Shown: positions 8,957 through 17,713 of the stretch, in pieces
Position numbering within the stretch: position 1 is the first letter of the stretch
How the letters are laid out: each line of letters opens with the position of its first letter
NCBI GenBank assembly: GCA_900474095.1
Contig: UCOA01000097.1
Span: forward strand, 1 to 49,894
Origin: Hyphomicrobiales bacterium
Lineage (GTDB): Bacteria; Pseudomonadota; Alphaproteobacteria; Rhizobiales; Rhizobiaceae
Length of the DNA stretch: 49,894 nucleotides
Direction of reading: 5' to 3'
Program-made: the position numbers and the translations under genes
The notes under the pieces: model-generated
What the model was told of the DNA's origin: nothing
The model's database searches: none
Seen by the model: only the letters and a program-made list of their open reading frames with translations

Positions 8957-9661
8957 ATGAGCAATGAACACGCCGACATAACCGCCCTGCGCCGGGAATT
9001 GGTCGATACCTGCCGGCGGATGAATTCGAGTGGCATCAACCAAGGGACGGCCGGAAACGTGTCCGTGCGGGCAGGTACCGGTTTTCTCATCACACCGTCA
9101 TCCTTGCCTTATGACACGATGACACCGGATGATCTGGTGGAGATGGATTTCGATGGCACCTATCTCGGGCGCAGGCCGTCATCCGAATGGCGCTTCCACC
9201 GGGATATCCTGAAGAACCGAGCAGATATCAATGTCGTGCTGCACTGCCATTCGATCTACGCGACGACCCTCGCCTGCCACCACAAGACCATTCCGAGTTT
9301 CCACTACATGACCGGAATTGCCGGCGGAACGACGATCCGTTGCGCCGAGTATGCGACGTTCGGCACGCAAGCCCTGTCGGATCATGCTTTGGTGGCGTTG
9401 AAGGACCGGCTTGCTTGCCTGCTCGGCCAGCACGGTCAGATCTCGCTCGGAAAGACACTGGAAGCGGCTCTGTGGCTGGCGATCGAGATCGAGACACTGT
9501 CGCGCATGTACGTGCAGGCCCTGACGCTCGGCGAGCCGCCGGTACTGCCCGACGATGAAATGGCGCGGGTGATCGAACAGATGCGCAAGATGAGCTACGG
9601 CCATGCGCCGGACGCGGAAGGGATCAACGACGTGGCCCGGCCGCGGGCAACCGCGTTTTGA
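8957..9661 (+). CDS. class II aldolase (L-fuculose/L-ribulose phosphate aldolase family)
   Basis: 234 residues, the usual length. Zinc ligands are recognisable as His96 and His98 (LHCHSIYAT) and His159 (GQHGQISLG); the catalytic acid is Glu77 (SSEWRFHRDI). The N-terminal GNVSVR and TPSSLPYDTM phosphate-binding segments are also present. It would cleave a ketose 1-phosphate into dihydroxyacetone phosphate and an aldehyde, finishing the pathway of this operon. The frame is open from 8678, but that overlaps the kinase; ATG 8957 with AGGAAAGG upstream gives the family N-terminus. A 4-epimerase function, seen in AraD, cannot be excluded. It is the last gene of the operon. Confidence 0.9.
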   Translation: MSNEHADITALRRELVDTCRRMNSSGINQGTAGNVSVRAGTGFLITPSSLPYDTMTPDDLVEMDFDGTYLGRRPSSEWRFHRDILKNRADINVVLHCHSIYATTLACHHKTIPSFHYMTGIAGGTTIRCAEYATFGTQALSDHALVALKDRLACLLGQHGQISLGKTLEAALWLAIEIETLSRMYVQALTLGEPPVLPDDEMARVIEQMRKMSYGHAPDAEGINDVARPRATAF

Positions 9662-10233
9662 ACGAAAGACCGCAAGTGCCGGCGCGTGCCAGCATGAGCG
9701 GCCGGCATGGCCTGACGTCTTTTCGAGGTCTCCCCGTTCTCGTCCATAACATAAGTCTTGCGCATTCTCGGTGACGGTAAAGCACGTAACAGTTAATCGG
9801 CGACGCACTGATCAGTGTCCGCTGTCGGTGCAAAGCGTTCCCGATCTGTGCTCGCAGGATCGCATAATGCCTCCTCAGGAACCGCAATGCCGCCGCGATC
9901 CGATGACAGGAAGCCGAAGGACCGACCGTCCGCTGCCGGCGCTAACTCACTTTATGATTCTCTAATCGAGGTGCAACAGTGGAATCCGTTGAAAACCGCG
10001 GAGCGCAAATATGGCGGGGAAACGGCCGCTCATTACGGTATAGACGAGTGACCGAATTGACCCGGGATCAGTAGGTCCGCTTGAGGCGCAGTGAAGAACG
10101 ACTGCGGACGTTGATCCACGATCCGGTGTCCTGAGCGACTTGGATGCCGCCCTTTATCAGCCCTTTTTCGCTGCCCGATAGCCGAAATTCACCGCAACCA
10201 GCGTTAGGCGGTCATCTGCAAGGAAGATGACGG
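9662..10233. other. intergenic region, no supported gene
   Basis: About 570 bases without a recognisable gene. Short frames at 9771-9965 and 9815-10051 have no domain, no good ribosome site and atypical composition. Composition is more mixed than in the flanking operons, which suggests decayed DNA. No clear terminator hairpin with U-tract was found after the aldolase gene. Confidence 0.4.
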
Positions 10234-10259
10234 TCCTTCCTTCCTTCCTTCCTTCCTTC
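10234..10259. repeat. TTCC tetranucleotide tandem repeat (about 6.5 units)
   Basis: TCCT/TTCC repeated without error over 26 bases, just past the stop codon of the HxlR-type gene on the minus strand. Such tracts are slippage-prone; here it lies outside the reading frame, so it could affect only transcript end or readthrough length. Confidence 0.8.
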
Positions 10260-10267
10260 GGGGCTGT

Positions 10268-10702
10268 TCAGCGCCGCCGGGCAACTACGTCGGCGACGTC
10301 GACCGGGGTATTCCCGTCGGCGAGGCGCAGTTGCAGCTCGATCGGCTGGTCGTCGGCTCCGTTGCGGAACACAATGGGGCCGGGACGCACCCATTTGTCG
10401 CCCCATGCGGTGAGCGTCATAATGACCGCCTTCAGCTCTAACCCCTTCTGGGTTAGCAGGTAATCCGCCTGCCCGCCGGAGATCCCCGGTTGCCGATGTT
10501 CCATGAGGCCGGCGGCAACAAAATCTTCCAGGCGCTTTGCAAGGATGTTGGGGGCGATTCCCAGGCTTTTCTGAAACTGCAGGAAGCGCGTGTAGTTGCG
10601 GAACATCGCGTCGCGCAGAATTAGTAGGCTCCAGCGTTCGCCGACCAGTTCCAGCGCCCGGGCGGCGGAGCATTCCTGATTTTCGTAGAGGCGTCCCAGC
10701 AT
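10268..10702 (-). CDS. HxlR-family transcriptional regulator
   Basis: 144 residues with the HxlR winged helix. CSAARALELVGERWSLLILR is the diagnostic N-terminal segment (here with Ser after the conserved Cys), followed by a recognition helix around SLGIAPNILAKRLEDFVAAG and the wing (YLLTQKGLEL). HxlR proteins are dimeric and often sense thiol or electrophile stress through this Cys (residue 11 here). It is transcribed divergently from the SDR gene at 10921, with a long inverted repeat between them, so it probably controls that gene and itself. The ATG at 10702 fits the family start. Function as repressor or activator is not visible. Confidence 0.9.
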   Translation of the reverse strand: MLGRLYENQECSAARALELVGERWSLLILRDAMFRNYTRFLQFQKSLGIAPNILAKRLEDFVAAGLMEHRQPGISGGQADYLLTQKGLELKAVIMTLTAWGDKWVRPGPIVFRNGADDQPIELQLRLADGNTPVDVADVVARRR

Positions 10703-10728
10703 AAGCCCAAAAATAGGCTATTTACTTT

Positions 10729-10762
10729 CATCATGCAAGCGTGCATTGATGCTTGCATGATG
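10729..10762. promoter_or_regulatory. inverted repeat, likely HxlR operator
   Basis: Perfect 12-bp arms CATCATGCAAGC (10729-10740) and GCTTGCATGATG (10751-10762) separated by 10 bases; part of the arm (GCAAGC) is repeated again just after. It lies 27 bp upstream of the HxlR start and 159 bp upstream of the SDR start, as expected for an autoregulatory operator. Confidence 0.6.
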
Positions 10763-10920
10763 CAAGCTAATGGGGCGATTATCTCCGCCGAGAAGGGCGC
10801 GGATGGCACGATCTCAACGCACCACATCATCATCGGGACCAAAGGGTCGTCCCGCCGATGTAAGCCCACTGACGGCGCGCTCTTCGGCCGGTGGGACCAC
10901 CCAATACAGGGGAACGAGTA

Positions 10921-11709
10921 ATGCTCAGGAATAAGGTTGCAGTGATCTATGGAGCAGGAGGGGGGATCGGCGGCGCAGTCGCTCGTGCTTTTGCGCTCGA
11001 AGGGGCGACAGTTTTTCTCACCGGCCACAGGAGGGCGTCCGTCGAAGCTGTCGCCGAGGAAATCGTCTCCGCCGGCGGTTCCGCCCAGGCGACGGAAGTG
11101 GATGCTCTCGATGAGCAGGCTGTGGATCAGCATCTGCGGTTTGTGATCGAAAAGGAAGGCCGCCTCGATATTTCGTTCAACGCGGTCGGCATTCCCAATG
11201 GGAAGATCGTAGGCGTCCCCCTTGCCGAGCTGGATGTTGCGCAGTTCTCCTTGCCGATGACGACCTACGTCAATTCATACTTCCTGACCGCACGTTTGGC
11301 CGCCCGGCGGATGATCGCCAATAAATCTGGAGTGATCATGACTATCTCCGCACTCCACTCGCGGATGGGCCTCCCATTGGTAGGGGGCTACGGCCCGGCG
11401 CAGGCCGCCAAGGAGGCGCTCACTCGAGACCTATCCGCTGAACTCGCGCCTCACGGTATTCGCGTCGTTGGACTCAGGCCACAGGGCATGCCAGAGACAC
11501 GCACGATCAGGGACGCTTACGGGCCTCGCGCCAAGGCATCGGGATTGTCCTGGGAACAGTGGCAGGAGCTGCTCGCCAGCCGGACCCACCCGCGACGGCT
11601 TATGACGCTCACGGAAATGGCCAACGTGGCGGCCTTCATGGCTTCCGACAAGGCAAGTGGCATGACTGGAACCATCGTCAACTTGACGATGGGGAGCCTG
11701 GACGATTAG
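10921..11709 (+). CDS. short-chain dehydrogenase/reductase-like protein lacking the catalytic Lys
   Basis: 262 residues with a classical SDR Rossmann fold: VIYGAGGGIGGAVARAF (nucleotide-binding glycines at 11-17) and a C-terminal HGIRVVGLRPQG segment. Ser143 and Tyr157 occupy the active-site positions. The Lys expected four residues after Tyr is Gln161 (YGPAQAAKEAL); the next Lys is at +7. It may therefore be a weak or repurposed SDR, or the helix may be shifted. The ATG at 10921 is preceded by AGGGGAACGAG; the upstream ATG at 10891 lacks a site. Divergent from the HxlR regulator, which likely controls it. Substrate unknown. Confidence 0.85.
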   Translation: MLRNKVAVIYGAGGGIGGAVARAFALEGATVFLTGHRRASVEAVAEEIVSAGGSAQATEVDALDEQAVDQHLRFVIEKEGRLDISFNAVGIPNGKIVGVPLAELDVAQFSLPMTTYVNSYFLTARLAARRMIANKSGVIMTISALHSRMGLPLVGGYGPAQAAKEALTRDLSAELAPHGIRVVGLRPQGMPETRTIRDAYGPRAKASGLSWEQWQELLASRTHPRRLMTLTEMANVAAFMASDKASGMTGTIVNLTMGSLDD

Positions 11710-11810
11710 CTCAACAGCATTGTCTTCAGCAGTCCGGTGGCACGGAACGAAAGTGTACCGAGATCGATGCGTCGGATCGTCTCCTCTTGGCACGACACGC
11801 GCGCAGTATT

Positions 11811-12848
11811 CTATCCCAGGACGATGCGTTCGCCGCTTGCTGCCGATTGTTTAACGGCCGTGATGACCTTCAGCGTGTTCAGCCCTGCGCGCCCGCTGAC
11901 CCGCGGCGCTTCTTCACCGCGGATCACCTTGCAGAACTGTCGGATCTGCAGCACCAGCGGGTCTTCGGCCTCAACGGCGACGCGGCGCTTTTCGAAGGGC
12001 TCCCACCAGCTGCGTTTTATGCCATTCTTCCACACGTCGAGCGCAGGGATCGTCAGGGATCCGTGTGTCCCTCCGATCATGTAGCATGCCTCTTCCGATT
12101 TCGGATAAGCTGGGTTTTCGCCCGTCGTCATCTCCCAGCTCCAGGGTGCGACGACGGCATCCGAAACGGAGGCAGTGGCGAGAAGACCGCTTTCGAATTC
12201 TATCAGGATCACCGAGGTCTCCTCGACGGCATTGCCGCGGACGGCACTGGATTCGCGCGCCTGGACGCCAACGATTTCGCCGAACAGGTAGCGCAGATTA
12301 TCGACGTCGTGGATCAGGTTGAGGAAGACAGGGCCGGCCCCGGCCTGGCGCCGCCAGTCGATGTCGAAATAGTCGTCCGGCTTGAACAGCCAGAACATAG
12401 CATTGACCACGAGGATGCGGCCAAGCTCGCCACTGTCGATGATCTCTTTTGCCTTCTGGATCATCGGATTGTGGCGGCGGTGGTGGCCGACCAGAAGCGG
12501 AACGCCAGCGGCTTCCGCCGCACCGATCAGCTTTTCACCGGCCGCTATATCGTCGGCAATCGGCTTTTCGATCAGCGCCGGCACCCCGGCGGCAACGGCT
12601 TCGAGACCGTTGGCGACATGGACCTGGTTGGGCGTCGCGACGATGACGCCGTCGGGGCGATCCGTCTCGATCATTGCCGCAAAGCTCGGGAACCATTTAG
12701 CGCCCGATTTCTGCGCGATCTGCTGCCCGAGCGGCATCGGATCGACGACAGCCAGAAGTTCCGCCTGCGGCTCGGCAAGCACGTGCTGGATATGTCGCCT
12801 GCCGATCAGGCCGGCGCCGAGCACCGCAAGCTTCACCTTCTGATCCAT
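11811..12848 (-). CDS. Gfo/Idh/MocA-family NAD(P)-dependent oxidoreductase
   Basis: 345 residues. The Rossmann motif VLGAGLIGRRH sits near the N-terminus, EKPIADD carries the conserved Lys of the EKP motif (about residue 97), and the alpha/beta domain has GHHRRHNPMIQKAKEII with the DVDNLRY segment around the catalytic His region. These enzymes oxidise or reduce cyclic polyols and sugar-type substrates. As last gene of the minus-strand shikimate/quinate-type operon it could oxidise quinate, shikimate or a related cyclitol acid. Its start lies 16 bases after the dehydroquinase stop. Function beyond family is inference. Confidence 0.88.
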   Translation of the reverse strand: MDQKVKLAVLGAGLIGRRHIQHVLAEPQAELLAVVDPMPLGQQIAQKSGAKWFPSFAAMIETDRPDGVIVATPNQVHVANGLEAVAAGVPALIEKPIADDIAAGEKLIGAAEAAGVPLLVGHHRRHNPMIQKAKEIIDSGELGRILVVNAMFWLFKPDDYFDIDWRRQAGAGPVFLNLIHDVDNLRYLFGEIVGVQARESSAVRGNAVEETSVILIEFESGLLATASVSDAVVAPWSWEMTTGENPAYPKSEEACYMIGGTHGSLTIPALDVWKNGIKRSWWEPFEKRRVAVEAEDPLVLQIRQFCKVIRGEEAPRVSGRAGLNTLKVITAVKQSAASGERIVLG

Positions 12849-12864
12849 GCCGACGCCTTCTCCA

Positions 12865-13314
12865 TCACTTCTTCTCGGCAGACGTGATCAGGCTTGCCAC
12901 CCGGCGGATCGCAAGCTGATAGCCTTCGGTTCCAAGACCGGCGATTACGCCATCGGCGCGGTGCGAGACGAAGGAATGATGGCGGAAGGCTTCACGCTTG
13001 TGGACGTTGGAAATATGCACTTCGATGACCGGCTGCTCGAAGGTGTTCAACGCGTCGAGAATGGCGACGGAGGTGTGGGTGAAGGCGGCCGGATTGATGA
13101 CAATGCCGGCCCCGTCCTCGCGCGCTTCATGGATCCAGTCGATGATCTCATATTCACGATTGCTCTGGTGAAAGCGGATGTCGTGACCGAGTTCAGAGGC
13201 GAGCCGGCGGCAATCGGCTTCGACATCAGCGAGCGTCTCGTGGCCGTAGATGTGCGGCTGGCGCTTGCCAAGCAGATTGAGGTTCGGGCCGTTGAGAACA
13301 TAGATCAGGCTCAT
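12865..13314 (-). CDS. aroQ: type II 3-dehydroquinate dehydratase
   Basis: 149 residues, the typical length for type II dehydroquinase. The N-terminus [18 protein letters not shown] contains the flexible lid with Arg and the catalytic Tyr. Also present are the [16 protein letters not shown] block (substrate Asn and catalytic-His region), [17 protein letters not shown], and [10 protein letters not shown]. It interconverts 3-dehydroquinate and 3-dehydroshikimate. In this operon it probably serves catabolism of imported quinate-like acids (the QuiB/QutE role) rather than aromatic amino acid synthesis. The longer frame to 13599 is upstream read-through; ATG 13314 has an AAGGAAGAA site. Lies between the tautomerase and oxidoreductase genes. 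Confidence 0.93.
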   Translation of the reverse strand: MSLIYVLNGPNLNLLGKRQPHIYGHETLADVEADCRRLASELGHDIRFHQSNREYEIIDWIHEAREDGAGIVINPAAFTHTSVAILDALNTFEQPVIEVHISNVHKREAFRHHSFVSHRADGVIAGLGTEGYQLAIRRVASLITSAEKK

Positions 13315-13342
13315 TCTTCTTCCTTTCGAGTTCCCGGAATGC

Positions 13343-13711
13343 TCATGGCAGTGTGGTCTCGTGGATCGCAAAATCGGGATCCGACTGAATAAGATCAGCA
13401 CGCAGGCCGCAGCGCCCCTCATCGAGCGCCGGACGTACGATGCTTTCGGCTGCGTCATAGACCATTTGCAATATCGCTCGCTTTTCGGCTGCAGAGCGTC
13501 CGGGCGCGATCCGCAGAATGATCTGCACGAACTGATTGGCAGAATGCTCGTCGGCGACCAGTGAGTGCGTAGCCTCGCGCGCAAAGGTGCGCACGGCATT
13601 CGGCTTCACCGCGCCGCTGTCACGTACGCTGCGATGAACGACCTTTACCAACGCCGGCATGTCGATCCGACTTCCGGCTCCCTCGCTATATTCGATCACA
13701 ATGTGTGGCAT
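13343..13711 (-). CDS. 5-carboxymethyl-2-hydroxymuconate isomerase-like tautomerase (CHMI/HpaF family)
   Basis: 122 residues. Met is followed by Pro2, the catalytic base of the tautomerase superfamily ([13 protein letters not shown]). The rest fits [41 protein letters not shown], and a conserved basic C-terminal half. CHMI moves the double bond in 2-hydroxymuconate-type ring-cleavage products. It is embedded between shikimate dehydrogenase and dehydroquinase genes, while the matching hydratase and aldolase are in the divergent operon at 20486-22044, indicating both operons serve one aromatic degradation route. The homoprotocatechuate extradiol dioxygenase and semialdehyde dehydrogenase that normally accompany HpaF are absent. 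Confidence 0.87.
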   Translation of the reverse strand: MPHIVIEYSEGAGSRIDMPALVKVVHRSVRDSGAVKPNAVRTFAREATHSLVADEHSANQFVQIILRIAPGRSAAEKRAILQMVYDAAESIVRPALDEGRCGLRADLIQSDPDFAIHETTLP

Positions 13712-13736
13712 CCTGTTCCTCCTTCGCCAGCCTGGA

Positions 13737-14612
13737 TCAGGAGGCTCTGCACAGTTCGGTGAAATGGGTGCTCATGCGTTCGGCGTCGGGTTCGATACCG
13801 CAGAACAGCTTGAACGCGGCCGCCGCCTGAAACACCGTCATTCCGCCTCCGGGCAAGGTGCGGCAGCCAAGGTGGGTGGCAAGCGCTAGAAGCTCGGTCA
13901 CCAGCGGCATGTAGACTATGTCGGCAACCCAATGATGGGATTCCAGCCAACTTTCCTCGATCGGCAGCCCGGGATGGTTCTTCATTCCAGTCGGCGTCGC
14001 GTGGATGAGGCCATCAGCGGTCCGCATCGCTTCACCGACATCGGTGATCGAAAAAGCCCGTTCGGCGGAAAACCGGCGGTTCAGATCTTCGGCCAGCTTT
14101 GTCGACCGTGCAATATCCTGATCGAAAATCGCGAGATGCTCGATGCCGAGTTTCATCGCGGCATGTGCTACCGCGACCCCGGCGCCGCCGGCGCCCAGAA
14201 GGACCGCCCGATGCCGCGGGATGTCAGGAAGGCCGCGCCGAAAGTTTTCATAGAAACCGTACCAGTCCGTGTTGTGACCGGTCCGCTTTCCATCCTTGAA
14301 CACGACCGTGTTGACCGCGCCGAGCATGAGCGCATCCTCGGACATATCTGTCAGATGCGGAATTACCGCCTGCTTGCAGGGGTGGGTGATGTTGCTTCCG
14401 GCAAAGCCACGCGCTTCCTCCTCCGCAAGGAGATCAGGCAGGGCGGTAGCCGGGAGGCCGCGCTCTGCAAGGTCGAGGAGTTCATAGCGATAGTCGAGGC
14501 CTTGAAGCGTGCCCTCGCGCTCGTGCAGGGCAGGGGACTTCGACATCTGGATATCCGCGCCGATCAGTCCCACCAACACAGCGCGTTTCGTCGTTTCGTT
14601 TGAAACAGTCAT
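13737..14612 (-). CDS. aroE: shikimate/quinate dehydrogenase family protein
   Basis: 291 residues. The substrate-binding SxS region is IQMSKSPALHE, the catalytic Lys-Asp pair is seen in GSNITHPCKQAV and HNTDWYGFYENF, and the NAD(P) glycine loop is LLGAGGAGVAVAHA. The C-terminal GGGMTVFQAAAAFKLF is typical of AroE/YdiB. It interconverts shikimate and 3-dehydroshikimate (or quinate and dehydroquinate). Residues after the glycine loop (AIFDQDIARS, with an acidic residue) suggest NAD rather than NADP, consistent with a degradative role; that reading is tentative. It sits 12 bases upstream of the ABC ATPase stop in an operon with dehydroquinase, so it is probably a catabolic paralogue. Confidence 0.92.
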   Translation of the reverse strand: MTVSNETTKRAVLVGLIGADIQMSKSPALHEREGTLQGLDYRYELLDLAERGLPATALPDLLAEEEARGFAGSNITHPCKQAVIPHLTDMSEDALMLGAVNTVVFKDGKRTGHNTDWYGFYENFRRGLPDIPRHRAVLLGAGGAGVAVAHAAMKLGIEHLAIFDQDIARSTKLAEDLNRRFSAERAFSITDVGEAMRTADGLIHATPTGMKNHPGLPIEESWLESHHWVADIVYMPLVTELLALATHLGCRTLPGGGMTVFQAAAAFKLFCGIEPDAERMSTHFTELCRAS

Positions 14613-14624
14613 GTGCGGATTGCC

Positions 14625-15386
14625 TTAATGATGGGCCAGGATTTCGCCGAGAAAGGCCTGGGTGCGCGGATGCGACGGATTGCGGAAGAATGTTTCCGGG
14701 GGCGCTTCTTCGATGATCTCGCCGGAGGCCATGAAGATCACGCGGTCGGCCACCTGCCGGGCAAAGCCCATTTCATGGGTGACGCAGATCATCGTCATGC
14801 CGTCCCTGGCCAGACCGATCATCGTGTCGAGGACTTCCTTGACCATTTCGGGATCAAGGGCGCTGGTCGGCTCATCGAACAGCATGGCTTTGGGCTCCAT
14901 GCAGAGCGCGCGCGCAATGGCTACGCGCTGCTGCTGCCCGCCCGAAAGCTGGGCCGGGAATTTGTCGGCCTGGTCGAGAATGCGGACGCGCTCAAGATAT
15001 TTGCGGGCGATTTTCTCGGCATCCGCCTTGCTGGTGCCGCGCACCCGCATCGGCGCGAGCGTGCAGTTTTCCAGGATCGTCATATGCGGAAAAAGGTTGA
15101 AGCTCTGGAACACCATGCCGACTTCGCGCCGGACGGCATCGATCGACTTGCCGCTGTCATCCAACTTTGTCCCCTCGACCATGATCGTGCCCTTCTCGAT
15201 TTTCTCGAGCGCATTGATACAACGGATGAGCGTGGACTTGCCGGATCCGGACGGCCCGCAAAGGACGATCTTCTCGCCTTTGCGAACCGTAAGGTTGATG
15301 TTCTTCAACGCATGGAATGCGCCGTACCATTTATCTACGGCTTCCATAGAAAGCAGCGGGCTTTGAGTGTCAGCGGCGTGCGGCAC
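14625..15386 (-). CDS. polar amino acid-type ABC transporter ATP-binding protein (GlnQ/HisP family)
   Basis: 253 residues with complete ATPase motifs: Walker [12 protein letters not shown] (about 39-49), Q-loop in [14 protein letters not shown], signature [15 protein letters not shown], Walker [16 protein letters not shown], and the H-loop in CVTHEMGFA. HisP/GlnQ-type ATPases act with two permeases and a family-3 binding protein, all encoded directly upstream in the same operon. The company of shikimate dehydrogenase, dehydroquinase and a tautomerase suggests the importer carries a cyclic carboxylate such as shikimate or quinate rather than an amino acid. That substrate is inferred. Confidence 0.94.
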   Translation of the reverse strand: MPHAADTQSPLLSMEAVDKWYGAFHALKNINLTVRKGEKIVLCGPSGSGKSTLIRCINALEKIEKGTIMVEGTKLDDSGKSIDAVRREVGMVFQSFNLFPHMTILENCTLAPMRVRGTSKADAEKIARKYLERVRILDQADKFPAQLSGGQQQRVAIARALCMEPKAMLFDEPTSALDPEMVKEVLDTMIGLARDGMTMICVTHEMGFARQVADRVIFMASGEIIEEAPPETFFRNPSHPRTQAFLGEILAHH

Positions 15387-15411
15387 GGCGATCTCCTGCG
15401 CAGAACTTGGA

Positions 15412-16254
15412 TCAGTTGATGGTGAAGGGGATGTTCGGAATGGATTCGGGGAACGTCGGAACCTCCACCTTCATCCATTTCGCGTAGACCTTGGCGTGCT
15501 CTCCGTTCGCCAAGATCTTGTCGAGGAAGGCGTTGACGGCTTCATTCCAGTCCTTCTCGCCAAGCCGTGTTCCGACGCCGTTGTACGTCGTCAGGAAATC
15601 GATCTTGCGTTCATATGTGCCGGCACTGGCTGCTTCCAGACGGTCGAGGTAGAACTGGTTGCCGCCGACCGCCTGCACCTGGCCGGAAAGCAGCGCCTGG
15701 ATGGACGCGGCATCATCGTCGAAACGCCGGACGGTCGCCGTATCGCCGACAGCGGTGGTCACCGCCTTATCCTGCGAGCTTGACTTTGGAACGCCGATCT
15801 CCAGGCCTGCGAGATCGCCGATTTCGGCCATCTTCTTGTCCTTCGGTCCATAAAGCGAAATTGTATTGCCCGCATACGGCTTGCTGTACTGGATCGACTT
15901 GGCGCGTTCCTCGGTCATCGCCATGGTGGCAAACAGGATATCGACCTTGCCGGTGACGAGAGCCGGGATGCGATTAGCGACCGCAAGCGGCGCGAATTCG
16001 ACTTCAACGCCCAGTTCTTTGGCGAATAGCTTGGCGACATCGGCGTCGAAACCGTCCTGAACGCCGCTCGAATTGAGGAAACCCCAGGGTGCGTTGTCGC
16101 CCTGAATGCCGACGACGATCTTGCCCTTGGTCTTGACCTCCTCGACCGTTGCAGCCTGTGCAGACATGGGCGATAGCCACGGGGCCATCATCAGGGCTGC
16201 GGCTGCGAACAGAATTCCACGGCGCTTCAGGCCGGTCTTGAAGCTGCTGATCAT
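15412..16254 (-). CDS. family-3 ABC transporter periplasmic binding protein (candidate shikimate/quinate-type acid binder)
   Basis: 280 residues. Signal peptide of about 34 residues ([16 protein letters not shown], then a hydrophobic core ending SAQA), then a type II binding fold: [51 protein letters not shown] and [14 protein letters not shown]. An AAGGAGGAGA site precedes ATG 16254. Family-3 proteins normally bind polar amino acids through an Arg-Asp pair (here [10 protein letters not shown] retains the Arg region). It serves the two permeases encoded upstream in the same operon. Ligand is unproven; the enzymes around it point to a plant-derived cyclic acid. Confidence 0.92.
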   Translation of the reverse strand: MISSFKTGLKRRGILFAAAALMMAPWLSPMSAQAATVEEVKTKGKIVVGIQGDNAPWGFLNSSGVQDGFDADVAKLFAKELGVEVEFAPLAVANRIPALVTGKVDILFATMAMTEERAKSIQYSKPYAGNTISLYGPKDKKMAEIGDLAGLEIGVPKSSSQDKAVTTAVGDTATVRRFDDDAASIQALLSGQVQAVGGNQFYLDRLEAASAGTYERKIDFLTTYNGVGTRLGEKDWNEAVNAFLDKILANGEHAKVYAKWMKVEVPTFPESIPNIPFTIN

Positions 16255-16305
16255 TACCTTCTCCTCCTTGGTTGATAGAGCTTGTGCGTTCGTTGGATTG
16301 CCAAC

Positions 16306-16971
16306 TTACCGGGCGGCCTTGGCCATCCGTTTTTCGAGCTGGGCCCCATAGAGAGAAAGGGGCCAGCAAATGACGAAGTAGATCGCGCCGACGATGCCGA
16401 AGACCAGCAGCGGCCTGTAGGTCTGGTTCGAGACGATCTGTCCGGCGCGAGCGAGTTCGATGAAGCCGACGATAGCGGCAAGCGACGTGCCCTTGATGAG
16501 CTGGACGAGAAATCCGACGGTTGCCGGCAGCGAGACCTTTAAGGCCTGTGGAAGAACCACGTCCTTCATCCGCGAGACGTAATGGAGACCCAGCGCATTG
16601 GCGGCCTCACTTTGTCCCTTGGGTATCGCCTGGATACCGCCGCGCCAGATCTCGCCGAGAAATGCGCTGGCATGCAGCGTGAAGGCGATGGCGACGGCCA
16701 CCCAGGCCTCGATGCTGACGCCGAGAAGGGCAATGCCGTAGTAGACGACGAACAGCTGCATCAGCAGGGGCGTGCCCTGGAAGACGGAGATATAGCCCGC
16801 CGCCGACTTGCGGAGCGCGGAATGTGCAGACGTCCTGGCAAGCGCGATGATGAGCCCGAATAAGCCGCCACCGATGAAGCCGATCGCAGATAGAAGCAGC
16901 GTCCACTTCAGGCCTTGCAGCAGGAAAAGCAGTTCGTTTTGGCCGATAACACCCATTGTCCTGCTCCTCAC
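16306..16971 (-). CDS. polar amino acid-type ABC transporter permease (HisM/GlnP family)
   Basis: 221 residues with about five transmembrane helices (GLKWTLLLSAIGFIGGGLFG near the N-terminus) and the conserved permease loop EIWRGGIQAIPKGQSEAANALGL, the EAA motif that docks on the ATPase. The PLLMQLFVVYYG segment is also typical. It starts four bases inside the end of the neighbouring permease gene (overlap 16968-16971), so the two are translationally coupled and likely form a heterodimer. Part of the importer with the binding protein downstream. Confidence 0.92.
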   Translation of the reverse strand: MRSRTMGVIGQNELLFLLQGLKWTLLLSAIGFIGGGLFGLIIALARTSAHSALRKSAAGYISVFQGTPLLMQLFVVYYGIALLGVSIEAWVAVAIAFTLHASAFLGEIWRGGIQAIPKGQSEAANALGLHYVSRMKDVVLPQALKVSLPATVGFLVQLIKGTSLAAIVGFIELARAGQIVSNQTYRPLLVFGIVGAIYFVICWPLSLYGAQLEKRMAKAAR

Positions 16972-17636
16972 CGCATCGGATAGTTGAAGAAATGACGGGA
17001 GATCAGCGCAAACAGCCCCATCATCATCCAGGAGATGGCGAGATACATGAGCGTGATCGTGAAATAGACCTCGAAGCTGCGGAACGTATCGGACTCGATG
17101 ATCTGTGCGACGGAGGTCAACTCATAGGCTGCGATCGACGTGCAGACCGATGTCGTCAGCGTCAGCATGATGAATTGGCTGGTCAACGAGGGGTAAATCG
17201 CTCGAAGCGCCGGTTTCAGCACGATCAGGCGAAACACCTGCGCCTTGTGCAGGCCAAGGGCGAGGCCTGCTTCAACCTGACCCTTGTGGACGCTGTCGAC
17301 CCCGCCGCGAATGATCTCGATCGCATAAGCGCCGCCGTTGATGGCCAGCGCGATGATCGCCGTGACCGTGGGGTTGAGGCGAATGCCCATCATCGGTAGG
17401 GCGAAGAAAATGAAGAAAATCTGCACCAGGAAAGGGGTATTTCGGACCACTTCGACGAAGGCGATGACGGCCGCGCGCAACGGACGGATATTCGATGTTC
17501 GGGCCGCGACCCCGATGACGCCGATCACCAGCGCCAGCGACATGCCGGCCAGTGCCAAGCCGATCGTCGCCAGAGCCGCCACCAGCAGGTCGGGCATCTT
17601 TTCGAAGACAACGCTGAAATCCAGCACGTAATTCAT
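16968..17636 (-). CDS. polar amino acid-type ABC transporter permease (HisQ/GlnP family)
   Basis: 222 residues starting MNYVLDFSVVFEKMPDLL. Several hydrophobic helices and the EAA-type loop EIIRGGVDSVHKGQVEAGLALGL mark it as the partner permease; NTPFLVQIFFIFFALP is the other family hallmark. The frame is open to 17702, but the first 22 residues are polar and unlike the family; ATG 17636 fits. Encoded 77 bases after the TIM-barrel gene and overlapping the second permease by four bases. Confidence 0.9.
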   Translation of the reverse strand: MNYVLDFSVVFEKMPDLLVAALATIGLALAGMSLALVIGVIGVAARTSNIRPLRAAVIAFVEVVRNTPFLVQIFFIFFALPMMGIRLNPTVTAIIALAINGGAYAIEIIRGGVDSVHKGQVEAGLALGLHKAQVFRLIVLKPALRAIYPSLTSQFIMLTLTTSVCTSIAAYELTSVAQIIESDTFRSFEVYFTITLMYLAISWMMMGLFALISRHFFNYPMR

Positions 17637-17713
17637 GGCAATATCTCTCTCCCGCCGACGGGCTCCTCTGCCTGTCTTCGTGTGTGGGTATCCGTTTTGC
17701 ACTGGGCTTCTGG

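Noticed and set aside
1994-9661. Autoinducer-2 (Lsr-type) uptake and processing operon
   Set aside because: Gene order resembles the rhizobial LsrB-type operon, but the AI-2 contact residues of LsrB (Asp116, Asp166-Gln167, Pro220) are not conserved, and there are no LsrF or LsrG genes. A sugar is more likely.
13737-14612. Biosynthetic aroE/aroQ for aromatic amino acid synthesis
   Set aside because: Their place in an operon with an importer and ring-cleavage-type tautomerase indicates catabolism; essential biosynthetic copies would be elsewhere.
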